Part shown: in pieces, positions 55,069 to 63,940 of the stretch | Layout of the letters: every line of letters starts with the position of its first letter | Numbering within the stretch: position 1 is the stretch's first letter | The notes under the pieces: generated by a model | The model's input: the letters and a program-made list of their open reading frames with translations, nothing else | Told to the model about the DNA's origin: nothing | Databases searched by the model: none | Source of the DNA: Rossellomorea vietnamensis | GTDB lineage: Bacteria; Bacillota; Bacilli; Bacillales; Bacillaceae_B | Assembly (NCBI RefSeq): GCF_025398035.1 | Contig: NZ_CP104558.1 | Span: forward strand, 3,854,001 to 3,918,000 | Direction: 5' to 3' | DNA: 64,000 bases | Translations under genes and position numbers: made by a program

Positions 55069-56322
55069 TTAATTTGCCACAACCAGATCAACGGTATTTC
55101 GTCTTCTATATATACTCAATAACAATCCTGCTGCCAGCATTTCAATGATGATATGGGAGCCGCCAAAGCTGATAAATGGAACGGAAACCCCAGGAAGAGC
55201 CGATAACCCCATATTTGCAAGGATGCTTACTGTAAATTGAGCTGTAAAAGTAGTGGCAAGGCCAACCACAAGCAGTTTACCAAAGGCATTATTCACGCTA
55301 CTTGATATGGTAAAGGCTCTGTAAATAAAATAGACAATCGTCCCGGAGACCGCGATGGCGGCCAACCAGCCAAATGAATAGATGGTATACGCCAGGATGA
55401 AATCTGTATGAACTTCGGACATTAAACTTGGAGCGGTCTGGATTGTACTCCCTATTAGATCTGCTTGCTTAAATGGTAGGTCGGCATATGGACTGACCAT
55501 CGTATGTGTTTGGGCATGACTGATCAAATGTACCACTGGCCATATAGTGGAGACGGCTGCAAATGTTATCACTTGTTTAAGGCCGGCACCCGAAGCATGC
55601 ATGATGGCAGTACAGACCAGAATGCTGATGAAGGTAGTGGCTAAGGCACCAGTCGTCGACAATAAAGCGATGGGGATTGAAATCATTCCTACCCCAAACC
55701 ATAACGATCGTGTACTCCTCCACTTCCATGAATGAAAGATACCTGCAAAGGAAATGATCAAAAGAAAGGGAGCCACTTCCGTTACATTCACATGGGCAAT
55801 ACCTAAATTTAAAAATGGCACACCATCCACTTTATCGCCAGTTATAACGGTCAAAAGTAGAAGAAGGACCGTCCCCACGTAAACGTACTTCGAGTAGGTT
55901 AATAGTTTCCGATAATCGAAGGTATATAAAGTCAGCATGATTAGGAGACCGATTATATAAAAAACAAGACTTTTATTGAAAACACTCATTTCATTAAGGG
56001 CTGAAATAGTGGAATGGAATTGCAAATAATACATGACCACCAAACCGAACAGGGAAGCGGCCAGTACTGGAAGAATGGTTTTGACATCCAGCGGAGCTTT
56101 ATGGGTCTTGTTTAACTGGTCTCCCAACGCCTCTGCGTCTCCCAAATGAGTTAGCGCATAGTCGATTGCCTCTTCCTCAGAGAGTCCCCTGCTCATGCCT
56201 TCCTCTTTCAATAAAAGGAGATGATCTTGAATTTCAAGCGCTATTTGAGCATGAACATCTTTGTTTCTGACCCGCTTACAGATTCTTTCAATATATAATT
56301 CAACCTTTTTTTCTATTCCCAT
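55069..56322 (-). CDS. FtsW/RodA/SpoVE (SEDS)-like membrane protein with N-terminal HAAS domain
   Basis: 417 residues. The N-terminal ~75 residues form a helical HAAS/permease-prefix domain (LSEEEAIDYALTHLGDAEAL). About ten membrane segments follow. SEDS hallmarks: HTDFILAYTIYSFGW (the catalytic-Asp region, about 300-315) and LPGVSVPFISFGGS (about 378-391). SEDS proteins polymerise lipid II glycan. It is co-transcribed with the PadR regulator, overlapping it by ten bases. The partner transpeptidase (class B PBP) is not nearby. Confidence 0.88.
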   Translation of the reverse strand: MGIEKKVELYIERICKRVRNKDVHAQIALEIQDHLLLLKEEGMSRGLSEEEAIDYALTHLGDAEALGDQLNKTHKAPLDVKTILPVLAASLFGLVVMYYLQFHSTISALNEMSVFNKSLVFYIIGLLIMLTLYTFDYRKLLTYSKYVYVGTVLLLLLTVITGDKVDGVPFLNLGIAHVNVTEVAPFLLIISFAGIFHSWKWRSTRSLWFGVGMISIPIALLSTTGALATTFISILVCTAIMHASGAGLKQVITFAAVSTIWPVVHLISHAQTHTMVSPYADLPFKQADLIGSTIQTAPSLMSEVHTDFILAYTIYSFGWLAAIAVSGTIVYFIYRAFTISSSVNNAFGKLLVVGLATTFTAQFTVSILANMGLSALPGVSVPFISFGGSHIIIEMLAAGLLLSIYRRRNTVDLVVAN

Positions 56323-56657
56323 GCGCGTTTCTCTCCATTTAGGACTTGGTCCACAGCTTGTTTAAAAGTGGACCATTCTTTTTTCTTTTCCTGAATAAAT
56401 TCTCTTCCGGAGTCATTTAACTTGTAGTATTTTCTTTTTCTTTTTCCAGACCCTTCCTCCCAGTAAGACAAAATGAAGCCTTTATCCTCCAGCGTGTGCA
56501 GGATGGGATAGATGGTCCCTTCTTTCAAGTTGAAAATCCCGTCAGATTTTAATTCCAGCTCTTTAATAATTTCATAGCCATACATCGGTTTGGCATCCAG
56601 CAAGCTTAATATTAGGGTAGTGGTGCTCCCTTTCAGCAGTTCTTTACTTACTTTCAT
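56313..56657 (-). CDS. PadR family transcriptional regulator
   Basis: 114 residues. PadR winged HTH: MYGYEIIKELELKS, LKEGTIYPILHTLEDKGF and the RKYYKLNDSGREF wing. It heads a two-gene operon with the SEDS-like protein; PadR-plus-HAAS-membrane-protein pairs are common in bacilli. Two ATGCAT-type repeats directly upstream are the likely self-operator. Confidence 0.93.
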   Translation of the reverse strand: MKVSKELLKGSTTTLILSLLDAKPMYGYEIIKELELKSDGIFNLKEGTIYPILHTLEDKGFILSYWEEGSGKRKRKYYKLNDSGREFIQEKKKEWSTFKQAVDQVLNGEKRAWE

Positions 56658-56673
56658 AGATAGGCTCCCTTCG

Positions 56674-56696
56674 TATGCATAGTAAATCTATGCATA
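56674..56696. promoter_or_regulatory. Candidate PadR operator
   Basis: TATGCATA occurs twice, at 56674-56681 and 56689-56696, 15 bases apart and 17 bases upstream of the padR ATG. Confidence 0.65.
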
Positions 56697-56903
56697 GTAT
56701 TTATATGTGTATTGTATACGCCATAATGGCAACTGTCAATATTGGTTTTGGGTACAGAGTGAAGCCATTCTTTCGTATCATTCTTTACTTTTACATCATG
56801 AAGACTCTTGCCCAAATCTCCACCATTTGAAATAATTGGTACTAAGTTAAAGGACAGGTTTGAAATGCGACATCAAGTTAAAATAGCATGAAAAGGAGTC
56901 TAG

Positions 56904-57374
56904 ATGATGGGATACATAGAAGAACTGAGGGAAATCGTGGGTCACAGGCCATTACTTTTTGTAGGGGCCGTTACGGTTATAGTGGATGATATGGGAAGGT
57001 TACTGCTTCAACAGCGAACGTATCCGAAAGGTGTTTGGGGAATTTCGGGCGGACTGATGGAACTTGGGGAATCCACTGAAGAGGTTGCTAGAAGAGAAGT
57101 ATATGAGGAAACGGGATTGCGAGTCGATGAACTTCATTTAATCAATGTGTATTCAGGACCGGAACACTATGTAAAGGCCGAAAATGGTGATGAGTTTTAC
57201 GTCGTAACGGTTGCCTATTATTCGGAGGGATATGAAGGGAAATTGAACATAGATCCATCAGAATCCATTACATGCGAGTTCTTTTATCCTGATGAACTGC
57301 CAACCAATATGGTTAAAAGCCATAAAGTGATAGTGGATGAGTTTTTGTCCAAACATTACAGAAAAGGTGTATAA
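56904..57374 (+). CDS. Nudix hydrolase
   Basis: 156 residues. A complete Nudix box, G5xE7xREUxEExGU, in the segment beginning GGLMELGES and ending REVYEETGL (about 48-71). It hydrolyses a nucleoside diphosphate linked to another group; the substrate is not evident. AAAGGAG precedes the ATG. A second ATG follows immediately. Confidence 0.93.
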   Translation: MMGYIEELREIVGHRPLLFVGAVTVIVDDMGRLLLQQRTYPKGVWGISGGLMELGESTEEVARREVYEETGLRVDELHLINVYSGPEHYVKAENGDEFYVVTVAYYSEGYEGKLNIDPSESITCEFFYPDELPTNMVKSHKVIVDEFLSKHYRKGV

Positions 57375-57411
57375 ATGATGGCAGATATAAGGGAACGGAG
57401 CAATAGCACAT

Positions 57412-57489
57412 GGTTTTTCCAGGGAGGATAAATGGCCGTTTTAGTTGAATTCCTTATGGTACAAGTAGCTCTGGTAAGATTTAGTGCAT
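57412..57489 (+). pseudogene. Possible remnant of a P-loop kinase
   Basis: One frame reads MVFPGRINGRFS, stop, IPYGTSSSGKI, stop. GTSSSGK is a P-loop as found at the start of chloramphenicol-phosphotransferase-like and related small kinases. Only ~75 bases are left and they contain two stops, so this would be a decayed fragment. Confidence 0.3.
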
Positions 57490-57530
57490 AAGTGAAAATC
57501 CGTTTTGATCATACAAAGGAGATGAAAAAC

Positions 57531-58196
57531 ATGAAATTACTGCTTACATCAGCAGGCGTCAATAATAAAAGCATACACGAAGCCCTGGTTGCCATGCTCG
57601 ACAAACCGATCGCCGATTGCACGGCCCTGTGCATCCCCACCGCCATGTACGGACACCCCTGGGTCGGTCCCGGCGTCAGAACGTGGGAGTTCATCAGCGG
57701 AAATTCAGAGAATCCCATGGTGGATTTGGGATGGAAGTCTGTCGGCGTACTGGAACTAACAGCGTTGCCAAGCATCCATAAAGAACGCTGGGTACCACTC
57801 GTTAAAGAGACGGATGTCTTTCTTGTATCTGGCGGTGACGCTCTCTATTTGGCTCATTGGATGCGACAATCCGGACTTGCAGATCTTTTGCCATCGCTGG
57901 ATGCAGTCTATGTGGGAATGAGTGCAGGGAGTATGGTGATGGCGCCTGTCGTCGGAGAAGACTTTGTTGGCTGGAATCCTCCGAACGGCGAAGATGAAGC
58001 GCTCGGAATGGTTGATTTTTCGATATTCCCCCATCTGGACCACGAGATGCTGCCTGAAAATACGATGGCTGATGCAGAGAAATGGGCCAGAGGAATAAAG
58101 GGACCATCGTATGCCATTGATGATCAGACAGCCATCAAGGTGATCGATGGTGAAGTGGAAGTGGTTTCGGAGGGGAATTGGAGGCTGTTTTCATAA
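57531..58196 (+). CDS. Peptidase S51 / type 1 glutamine amidotransferase-like protein
   Basis: 221 residues. Nucleophile elbow GMSAGSM near residue 129 and FPHLDHE near 165 match the S51 dipeptidase E / cyanophycinase group. It likely cleaves short Asp- or modified dipeptides. The ATG at 57531 follows AAAGGAG; the GTG at 57492 is less likely. Confidence 0.87.
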   Translation: MKLLLTSAGVNNKSIHEALVAMLDKPIADCTALCIPTAMYGHPWVGPGVRTWEFISGNSENPMVDLGWKSVGVLELTALPSIHKERWVPLVKETDVFLVSGGDALYLAHWMRQSGLADLLPSLDAVYVGMSAGSMVMAPVVGEDFVGWNPPNGEDEALGMVDFSIFPHLDHEMLPENTMADAEKWARGIKGPSYAIDDQTAIKVIDGEVEVVSEGNWRLFS

Positions 58197-58239
58197 GGGT
58201 TGATTCCTCTTCAAAAATATAAACATATAAGGTGGGTTA

Positions 58240-58737
58240 ATGATTAACAGTATAGGATTTTTGAACGTAACCAAAGGGAAACGATTATACTCTGTAATAT
58301 TAGTTGCTTCCATTCTGACCATACTATTTGTCTGGTCGGAGCTCCGTGGCAGGATGTACGATCTACATTACATTCCAAAGGCAAGCCAAATGACATTTGA
58401 ATTCAAGACGCCAACACAGGTTCCATTTGCTGAAATGAAGGTCACCGATTTTTCAGTTAGTGGGGATCACCAGGAAGCAGAAATGTCGTTATTAAACGCG
58501 GATATAAATATGATGGATATCCGAATTTCGTCCTCAAAACCAGAATATTCAAAAGATAAAATTGAAAAAGTAAAAATCGGTAGTGAATCTTATGGAGAGT
58601 TCATCCCGAATGACTCAGGAAGAAGAGTCATTACCTGGAAAGATGACATGTATTATGAAGTGATCTATTACCCTAAACTAACCCCAAAAGAAGTGAGTAA
58701 AACACAGTTGATTCAAATGGCGGAGTCTTTTAAATAA
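58240..58737 (+). CDS. Unknown protein with N-terminal membrane anchor
   Basis: 165 residues. One membrane segment (about 17-35) and an extracytoplasmic domain ending YYEVIYYPKLTPKEV..LIQMAESFK, a pattern reminiscent of DUF4367-type domains. Function unknown. GGTGGG precedes the ATG. The next gene follows after 23 bases and may be co-transcribed. Confidence 0.75.
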   Translation: MINSIGFLNVTKGKRLYSVILVASILTILFVWSELRGRMYDLHYIPKASQMTFEFKTPTQVPFAEMKVTDFSVSGDHQEAEMSLLNADINMMDIRISSSKPEYSKDKIEKVKIGSESYGEFIPNDSGRRVITWKDDMYYEVIYYPKLTPKEVSKTQLIQMAESFK

Positions 58738-58760
58738 TAAATTTCAGGTGGTTAAACTTA

Positions 58761-59186
58761 ATGAAATGGAAAGCTTTCTTCAACAGTCTATCGAAAGAAT
58801 GTCAGTTCAAACCACCCGCAACTGAATCTGAGATAGTAGCAGTTAAAGATATATTAGAAATTGAATTGCCAAGGAGACTTGCCCAATTATACAACGAGAC
58901 GAATGGGGTTTACGGCGACTATGGGATTTCATTTATTTGGTCAACAGAACAGACGATCAGGGAAAACGTGTTTTGTAGAAATGCCCATCAACAGAGTGGT
59001 GTGAATTCATTGTTATTTTTTGCCGACGCAGGAAATGGTGATTTATTTGGATATCTCATCGAAAAGGACACAATACAGTCAGAGAAAATCCACATATGGA
59101 ATCACGAAAATGGAAGTCGAAGGATAGTGGCAGCGTCTCTAAAGAAGTTTTTGGAAGGATGGATTATGGGAGAGCTGAATGTTTAA
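58761..59186 (+). CDS. SMI1/KNR4 (SUKH) family protein
   Basis: 141 residues. SUKH fold: ATESEIVAVKDILEIELPRRL, NETNGVYG, FADAGNGDLFGYLI and HIWNHENG, in family order. Many SUKH proteins are immunity proteins against secreted nuclease toxins, but no toxin or LXG/RHS gene is in this window, so it is an orphan here. AGGTGG precedes the ATG. Confidence 0.88.
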   Translation: MKWKAFFNSLSKECQFKPPATESEIVAVKDILEIELPRRLAQLYNETNGVYGDYGISFIWSTEQTIRENVFCRNAHQQSGVNSLLFFADAGNGDLFGYLIEKDTIQSEKIHIWNHENGSRRIVAASLKKFLEGWIMGELNV

Positions 59187-59308
59187 TTCGCTTTAGGAGT
59201 TTCGGCTCGCCGATTTTGTTCCTCTCACCATTTAAAGAAGTAGAAGTAAATGAGTTTTTATACCTAATGATCTAGGAAAGAGTACTAGAAATTCACTCGA
59301 TCTTTGAC

Positions 59309-59436
59309 GTTGATTGGAGCGGAAGGCGCTCGACTCCTGCGGGAAACGCTGGACAGGTGAGACCCCGCAGGGCTTTAGCCCGAGGAGGCTCACCGCCAGC
59401 CCCGCGGAAAGCGAGCACCTGGAGTGGAAATCAACC
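59309..59436. repeat. ~126-bp multi-stem repeat, copy 4
   Basis: Begins GTTGATTGGAGCGG and ends GAAATCAAC. It differs from copy 2 by paired changes: GGTGAG/CTCACC replaces GTTGAG/CTCAAC. It occupies the middle of the 434-base gap before the PadR gene. Confidence 0.9.
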
Positions 59437-59537
59437 ACTACTCGCTTGATCAATAGAGAAATTATTCAAAAATACACTTAAATATCTACCACAAAAGCTG
59501 AAGATGAAAAAACATTCTTCAGCTTTTATAAATTGGG

Positions 59538-59567
59538 TTGACACCATCCACTACTTTGTCATACTAT
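59538..59567 (+). promoter_or_regulatory. Promoter of the PadR-DUF1048 genes
   Basis: TTGACA, 18-bp spacer, TACTAT, followed by AGTGGTAG/TAGTATTA repeats that may hold the PadR operator. Confidence 0.65.
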
Positions 59568-59620
59568 ATAGTGGTAGTTAGTATTAACGAGTAGTGAATG
59601 AAAATATAGGGGGTGAATGT

Positions 59621-59959
59621 TTGGAAAACTTCACAGAAATGCTGAAAGGGGTTCTTGAAGGCTGTGTGCTTGAGATCATCAGCCGGGGTGAAACGTATGG
59701 CTACGAGATCACGCAGCAGTTGAGGGAACTTGGTTTCACGGATGTGGTGGAAGGCACGGTGTACACCATTACCATGCGCCTCGAGAAAAACAATCTGGTG
59801 AATATTGAAAAGAAGAAAAGCAGTGTCGGACCACCGCGGAAATTCTACACCCTGAATGAAGCGGGTCAGCAGAAACTCAAGATTTTTTGGGGGAAATGGG
59901 AATTCCTTTCAAGCAAAATGAATGAACTAAGGACAAAAGAAATCATAAGGAGAGGATAA
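59621..59959 (+). CDS. PadR family transcriptional regulator
   Basis: 112 residues. Winged HTH with [31 protein letters not shown] and [15 protein letters not shown]. The TTG at 59621 has GGGGGTGAA at the right distance. It precedes a DUF1048 gene by one base and an ABC exporter pair; together these form a common PadR-controlled exporter locus. Confidence 0.9.
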   Translation: MENFTEMLKGVLEGCVLEIISRGETYGYEITQQLRELGFTDVVEGTVYTITMRLEKNNLVNIEKKKSSVGPPRKFYTLNEAGQQKLKIFWGKWEFLSSKMNELRTKEIIRRG

Positions 59960-59960
59960 G

Positions 59961-60305
59961 ATGAAATTTATTGAAAAGATTACGGGAAGTTTTGCTGACA
60001 AGCGCGAATGGAGAGCGATGGAAGCCCGTGCGAAGACATTGCCAAGTGAATACCTCAATGCCTACAAGGCGATTCAAAAATATATGTGGACAGCCGGCGG
60101 TCTTACCGACTGGAAAGACACGAGCCGAATCTTTAATGGCATTCTGGATCTGTTCGAAGAAGGGGCAGCGGAAGGCAAGGAAGTTACTGACCTCACCGGG
60201 GAAGACGTAGCCGGATTTTGTGATGAACTGGTGAAAGACTCGGAAACGTGGAGTGATAAGTACCGGGCGAAGTTGAACGATTCGATCGGTCGTGGAAAAA
60301 AGTGA
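59961..60305 (+). CDS. DUF1048 domain protein
   Basis: 114 residues, all-helical, DUF1048 (PF06304 type): [25 protein letters not shown] and [20 protein letters not shown]. Usually encoded with a PadR regulator and an ABC exporter, as here. Function unknown. GGAGAGG lies at the end of the padR gene, so translation is probably coupled. Confidence 0.9.
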   Translation: MKFIEKITGSFADKREWRAMEARAKTLPSEYLNAYKAIQKYMWTAGGLTDWKDTSRIFNGILDLFEEGAAEGKEVTDLTGEDVAGFCDELVKDSETWSDKYRAKLNDSIGRGKK

Positions 60306-60385
60306 ATCTAATCGGTTATACCGACTGAATGGAGGGTGAAAATACAGAACCAAGACTATTCAGTTGTTTTTTTTACCATAGTAGT

Positions 60386-60422
60386 AAGTGATACTGATTA
60401 CCGGTAACACTAAGTAGCACTT
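60386..60422. promoter_or_regulatory. 37-bp imperfect dyad upstream of the ABC exporter
   Basis: AAGTGATACT (60386-60395) is inverted in AAGTAGCACTT (60412-60422), around a perfect TTACCGGTAA (60398-60407). A likely operator for the neighbouring PadR. Confidence 0.6.
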
Positions 60423-60443
60423 AAAATAAAAGGAGGAAAACAG

Positions 60444-61217
60444 ATGAGTCATGCAGCGATTTCAGTAAATGGATTGAAAAAATCGTTCAAAGACAAGGAA
60501 GTCTTAAAGGGTGTGGATTTTGAGGTGAAGCGCGGGGAGATATTCGCCCTTCTCGGTTCCAATGGGGCGGGTAAGACAACGATCGTCAATATTCTTTCGA
60601 CGCTGTTGAAGGCGGATAGTGGCAGCGGGAGTGTTTATAGCTTTGATGTGCAGCATCAGCCTGATCAGGTTCGGCGAAGCATCAGTCTGACAGGACAGTT
60701 TGCTGCCTTGGATGGTATCCAGACAGGAAGAGAAAATCTGATCATGATTGGGAAGTTACGGGGAGTATCCAATCCGTCCAAAATCGCAGAAGATCTCCTG
60801 ACACGTTTCAGTCTGACGGACGCGGCGGACAGACGTGCGGATACGTATTCCGGGGGGATGAAGCGCAGGCTCGACATCGCCATGAGCCTGATCGGGGCGC
60901 CGCCTGTCATCTTTCTCGATGAGCCGACGACAGGGCTGGACCCGGAAGCCCGGATGGAAGTCTGGGACACCGTCAAGGAGCTTGCGGGTGGTGGAACGTC
61001 CATCTTACTGACGACTCAATATCTTGAGGAAGCGGAACAGCTGGCGGACCGCATCGCCATCCTCCATGGAGGGGAAATCATTACGACAGGTACTCTTGCT
61101 GAACTGAAGGAAATGTTCCCACCTGCGAAAGTGGAGTATATCGAGAAGCAGCCGACGCTGGAGGAAATCTTCCTCTCGATCATTGGCAAAAAAGGGGGAA
61201 ATGAAAATGAACAGTAA
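60444..61217 (+). CDS. ABC transporter ATP-binding protein (DrrA-like)
   Basis: 257 residues. Walker A GSNGAGKTT (about 37-45), signature YSGGMKRRLD near 134, Walker B VIFLDEPTTGLDP near 154. DrrA-type ATPases drive drug or lipid export with an ABC-2 permease. GGAGGAAAA precedes the ATG. It overlaps the permease start by 11 bases. Confidence 0.95.
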   Translation: MSHAAISVNGLKKSFKDKEVLKGVDFEVKRGEIFALLGSNGAGKTTIVNILSTLLKADSGSGSVYSFDVQHQPDQVRRSISLTGQFAALDGIQTGRENLIMIGKLRGVSNPSKIAEDLLTRFSLTDAADRRADTYSGGMKRRLDIAMSLIGAPPVIFLDEPTTGLDPEARMEVWDTVKELAGGGTSILLTTQYLEEAEQLADRIAILHGGEIITTGTLAELKEMFPPAKVEYIEKQPTLEEIFLSIIGKKGGNENEQ

Positions 61218-61956
61218 CACAGGGGTATTATTTGGCCGTTTGATGCGCGGTATTTTACGGAGTCCTGATACGATCATCACGGTTGCCGTTACTCCGGTCA
61301 TGATGCTACTATTGTTTGTTTATGTATTTGGCGGTGCCATTGAGACAGGGACGGACAGCTATGTGAATTACTTGTTACCCGGAATTCTGCTGATTACGAT
61401 TGCGTCAGGTGTCGCTTATACATCGCACCGGCTCTTTACGGATGCGAAGAGCGGCCTGATGGCGCGTTTTAGTACGATGCCGATCAAACGCTCTTCGATA
61501 TTATGGGCACACGTGTTGACTTCCCTTGTATCGAATCTCCTTGCCGTGATGGTCGTCATTCTCATTGCGTTGTTGATGGGCTTTCGTTCTGGTGCTGATA
61601 TTTTAGCATGGCTAGCGGTTATCGGGATACTCCTCCTGTTTACGCTGGCGCTGACATGGCTTGCCGTAATTTCCGGTTTGACGGCAAACTCGATGGAAGG
61701 GGCGACGGCATACTCATATCCGCTGATTTTCCTTCCGTTTATCAGTTCGGCCTTTGTTCCAACGGAAACGATGCCAACCGTTGTACGGGTGTTCGCAGAG
61801 AATCAGCCCGTCACTTCAATCGTGAATGCGATTCGTGCCCTTTTGTATGGAGGGACGGTCGGCAGTGAAATCTGGACCTCGCTTGCCTGGTGTATCGGTA
61901 TCATGATCATTACTTATTTCATTGCCAGTAAGATATTTAATCGCCAGTTAGGATGA
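61207..61956 (+). CDS. ABC-2 type permease (exporter subunit)
   Basis: 249 residues, six membrane segments, ABC-2 family with PIKRSSILWAHV and PLIFLPFISSAFVPTETMP. It forms the membrane channel for the ATPase encoded just upstream. The ATG at 61207 has GGGGG eight bases before it; starts at 61183 or 61201 lack spacing. Substrate unknown, probably a drug or lipid. Confidence 0.93.
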   Translation: MNSNTGVLFGRLMRGILRSPDTIITVAVTPVMMLLLFVYVFGGAIETGTDSYVNYLLPGILLITIASGVAYTSHRLFTDAKSGLMARFSTMPIKRSSILWAHVLTSLVSNLLAVMVVILIALLMGFRSGADILAWLAVIGILLLFTLALTWLAVISGLTANSMEGATAYSYPLIFLPFISSAFVPTETMPTVVRVFAENQPVTSIVNAIRALLYGGTVGSEIWTSLAWCIGIMIITYFIASKIFNRQLG

Positions 61957-62021
61957 GCATTGAAGAAGAAGGAAAATGAGAGTTGTTGATGGAGAACCTA
62001 TATAACTTCCAGGATGCAGGT

Positions 62022-62080
62022 GGACACAAGAGAGCGTGGCACTACTAAATAGTAGCCAAATGGACTTTTGTGTCTTCTTT
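62022..62080 (+). terminator. Possible terminator after the ABC exporter
   Basis: GACACAA pairs with TTGTGTC around an inner ACTACT/AGTAG hairpin, followed by a T-rich tail. Confidence 0.45.
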
Positions 62081-62231
62081 TTGTTGTGATCCAAGTTAAT
62101 GTTTTCATAGTTTTTTACGCTAAATGGAGGAAGTATCTTGATGGGAATGGAATACCATTAGTATGGTATTTGGTTTAGATTTTGATCCACATGAATAAAT
62201 CTGAACAAAGACTATTATGGGAGGAATGTGT

Positions 62232-62696
62232 ATGGCATTCGTGTCAATTTATACTGTTGGCAGGTTAGCTCACCCGTATGACCATCCGGCATCTCGAGAA
62301 TTTTATGACGTTGGACAAAGAGTGATGCGTCAGGCTTACGTAGCAGGACATCTTATCGAAGAGTTTTCATCAGACGGTGTTTCGTTACCTGAAGAAGGAG
62401 ATGGAAGTGGTTACCCCGTCCTGACATTAACGGTATGGAATAGCCTGCAATCCTTATATCGCTTTACATATGCGGGGAAGCACAGTCAGGCACTGCGGAA
62501 CAGGAACAAATGGATGGAGCCTGATGATGGGAAGCGTTCTTCGTATGTTGTCTGGTGGACAGAGAAGGTCAAGGATGTCTCATGGGAGGAAGCTTTTACG
62601 AGATACCATTATTATCTTGAACATCAAGCTACTCCTTTTGCGTTTGATTTAAAGAAAGCATTTGATGAGAGTGGAAAACTGTGTATTCTGAAGTGA
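62232..62696 (+). CDS. DUF3291 domain protein
   Basis: 154 residues. DUF3291 pattern: SIYTVGRLAHPYDHPASREFYD at the start (shortened: VGRLAHPYDHPAS), LTVWNSLQSLYRFTYAGKH and YVVWWTEKVKDVSWEEAF. Related to antibiotic-biosynthesis-monooxygenase-like folds; function unknown. GGGAGGAATGTGT precedes the ATG at 62232. Confidence 0.88.
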   Translation: MAFVSIYTVGRLAHPYDHPASREFYDVGQRVMRQAYVAGHLIEEFSSDGVSLPEEGDGSGYPVLTLTVWNSLQSLYRFTYAGKHSQALRNRNKWMEPDDGKRSSYVVWWTEKVKDVSWEEAFTRYHYYLEHQATPFAFDLKKAFDESGKLCILK

Positions 62697-62730
62697 AGAT
62701 AAAGAGAAATTCCGGAAGGAGGAAGTTTCT

Positions 62731-63078
62731 ATGCTGTTTATGATGATCGTCAAAGCCTCAAGAAACTCGGAAGCCGGAAATCCTCCGAGCCCCGAGCTCA
62801 TGGAAGCCATGACAAAGTACAATGAGGATTTAGTGGAAGCAGGCGTACGGGTGATGGCAAAAGGACTTCATCCAAGCTCTGACGGTATCCGCGTATCGTA
62901 CCCGAAACCAGGTGGTGAGCCGGTTGTAACCAAGGGTCCATTTGAAGTCGACGGGTTAGTGGCGGGGTTCTTCCTGATTGATGTGAAATCGAGGGAAGAA
63001 GCCATCGAGTGGGTCATGCGGGTGCCGGACCCCCAGGGATATGGGGAAGGACAGGTGGAATTGCGTCAAGTCTTCTAA
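62731..63078 (+). CDS. YciI/DGPF-family protein
   Basis: 115 residues. YCII-related (DGPF) domain: MMIVKASRNSEAG, KGLHPSSDGIRV, VTKGPFEVDGLVAGFFLIDV. Small cytosolic protein of unclear role, often near sigma-70 or stress genes. GGAGGAAG precedes the ATG. Confidence 0.9.
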   Translation: MLFMMIVKASRNSEAGNPPSPELMEAMTKYNEDLVEAGVRVMAKGLHPSSDGIRVSYPKPGGEPVVTKGPFEVDGLVAGFFLIDVKSREEAIEWVMRVPDPQGYGEGQVELRQVF

Positions 63079-63158
63079 GTAACAGAACAGAAGGGAAAAG
63101 ATGATTAATCTAGTGAACGATTGACTTGTAAATAGAAAAGAAGAAAGAAGGTTTTTAA

Positions 63159-63563
63159 ATGCATGACTTGCAAACCCGCTATAATGCCTTTACCAAAATG
63201 CACGATGAATTTATCAGGGATTGGAGTCATGCGATGAGTTCGGGTGACACCTCTTCCGTTGAAAGAATGACAGAGGATTACTATGTAGCATTTTTTAATA
63301 GTGGAAGTGATAGACCCATTTTTTTCAACAAATTAGAAGCTATGGATGGTATGAAACAATCGGTCAGCCATTTTTCAGGGGCAGAAAAAAGGTTTGAAAA
63401 CAGAGTCATTCGATTAAGGAATAGCGAGAATGCAGTGGTTTTCTATGAACAATTAATTGTAAAAGAAGAGGAAGTATTAGCACGGTTATTTACAATTGAA
63501 AACTGGAGATTAGTGAATGGAAAATGGATGGTTATAAGAGAAATAGAAGAACGGATAAAATAA
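63159..63563 (+). CDS. SnoaL/NTF2-like (DUF4440-type) protein
   Basis: 134 residues, cone-shaped NTF2-like fold pattern: helices then YYVAFFNSGS, FYEQLIVKEE and TIENWRLVNGKWMVIREIEER. Function unknown. GAAAGAAGG precedes the ATG. Confidence 0.78.
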   Translation: MHDLQTRYNAFTKMHDEFIRDWSHAMSSGDTSSVERMTEDYYVAFFNSGSDRPIFFNKLEAMDGMKQSVSHFSGAEKRFENRVIRLRNSENAVVFYEQLIVKEEEVLARLFTIENWRLVNGKWMVIREIEERIK

Positions 63564-63592
63564 TGCAGAAAAACAAAAGGGAGCGATTTTAG

Positions 63593-63940
63593 ATGATAAA
63601 AGGATTCGGAGGAATCTTCTGGAGAACGAAAAACCTGGATGCGTTAAAGAGATGGTACAGTGAAGTGTTGAAGATTGAAATGGGGGATTGGAACGGAACC
63701 ATGATTAAACCCGATCCGGAAAATGAAACGATCTTTTCTTTCTTTAAAGAAGAAGACCCCTATTTCCCGACAGAACAGCAGGTGATGTTGAATTTTCAAG
63801 TACATGATCTTAACGAAACGATGCAGCATCTTGAACGGATGGGGGTATCCCTTGCAAAGGAAAAAGAAGTGAGTGAATTCGGTCAGTTTATTTGGATTAA
63901 AGATCCTGAAGGAAGACTGATTGAGCTATGGGAGAAATAA
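63593..63940 (+). CDS. VOC-family (glyoxalase-like) protein
   Basis: 115 residues, vicinal oxygen chelate fold: FWRTKNLDALKRWYSEVLKIE, VHDLNETMQHLERMGV, FIWIKDPEGRLIELWEK. It may be a metal-dependent dioxygenase, a thiol transferase or a binding protein; the substrate is unknown. It overlaps the next frame start by one base. Confidence 0.88.
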   Translation: MIKGFGGIFWRTKNLDALKRWYSEVLKIEMGDWNGTMIKPDPENETIFSFFKEEDPYFPTEQQVMLNFQVHDLNETMQHLERMGVSLAKEKEVSEFGQFIWIKDPEGRLIELWEK

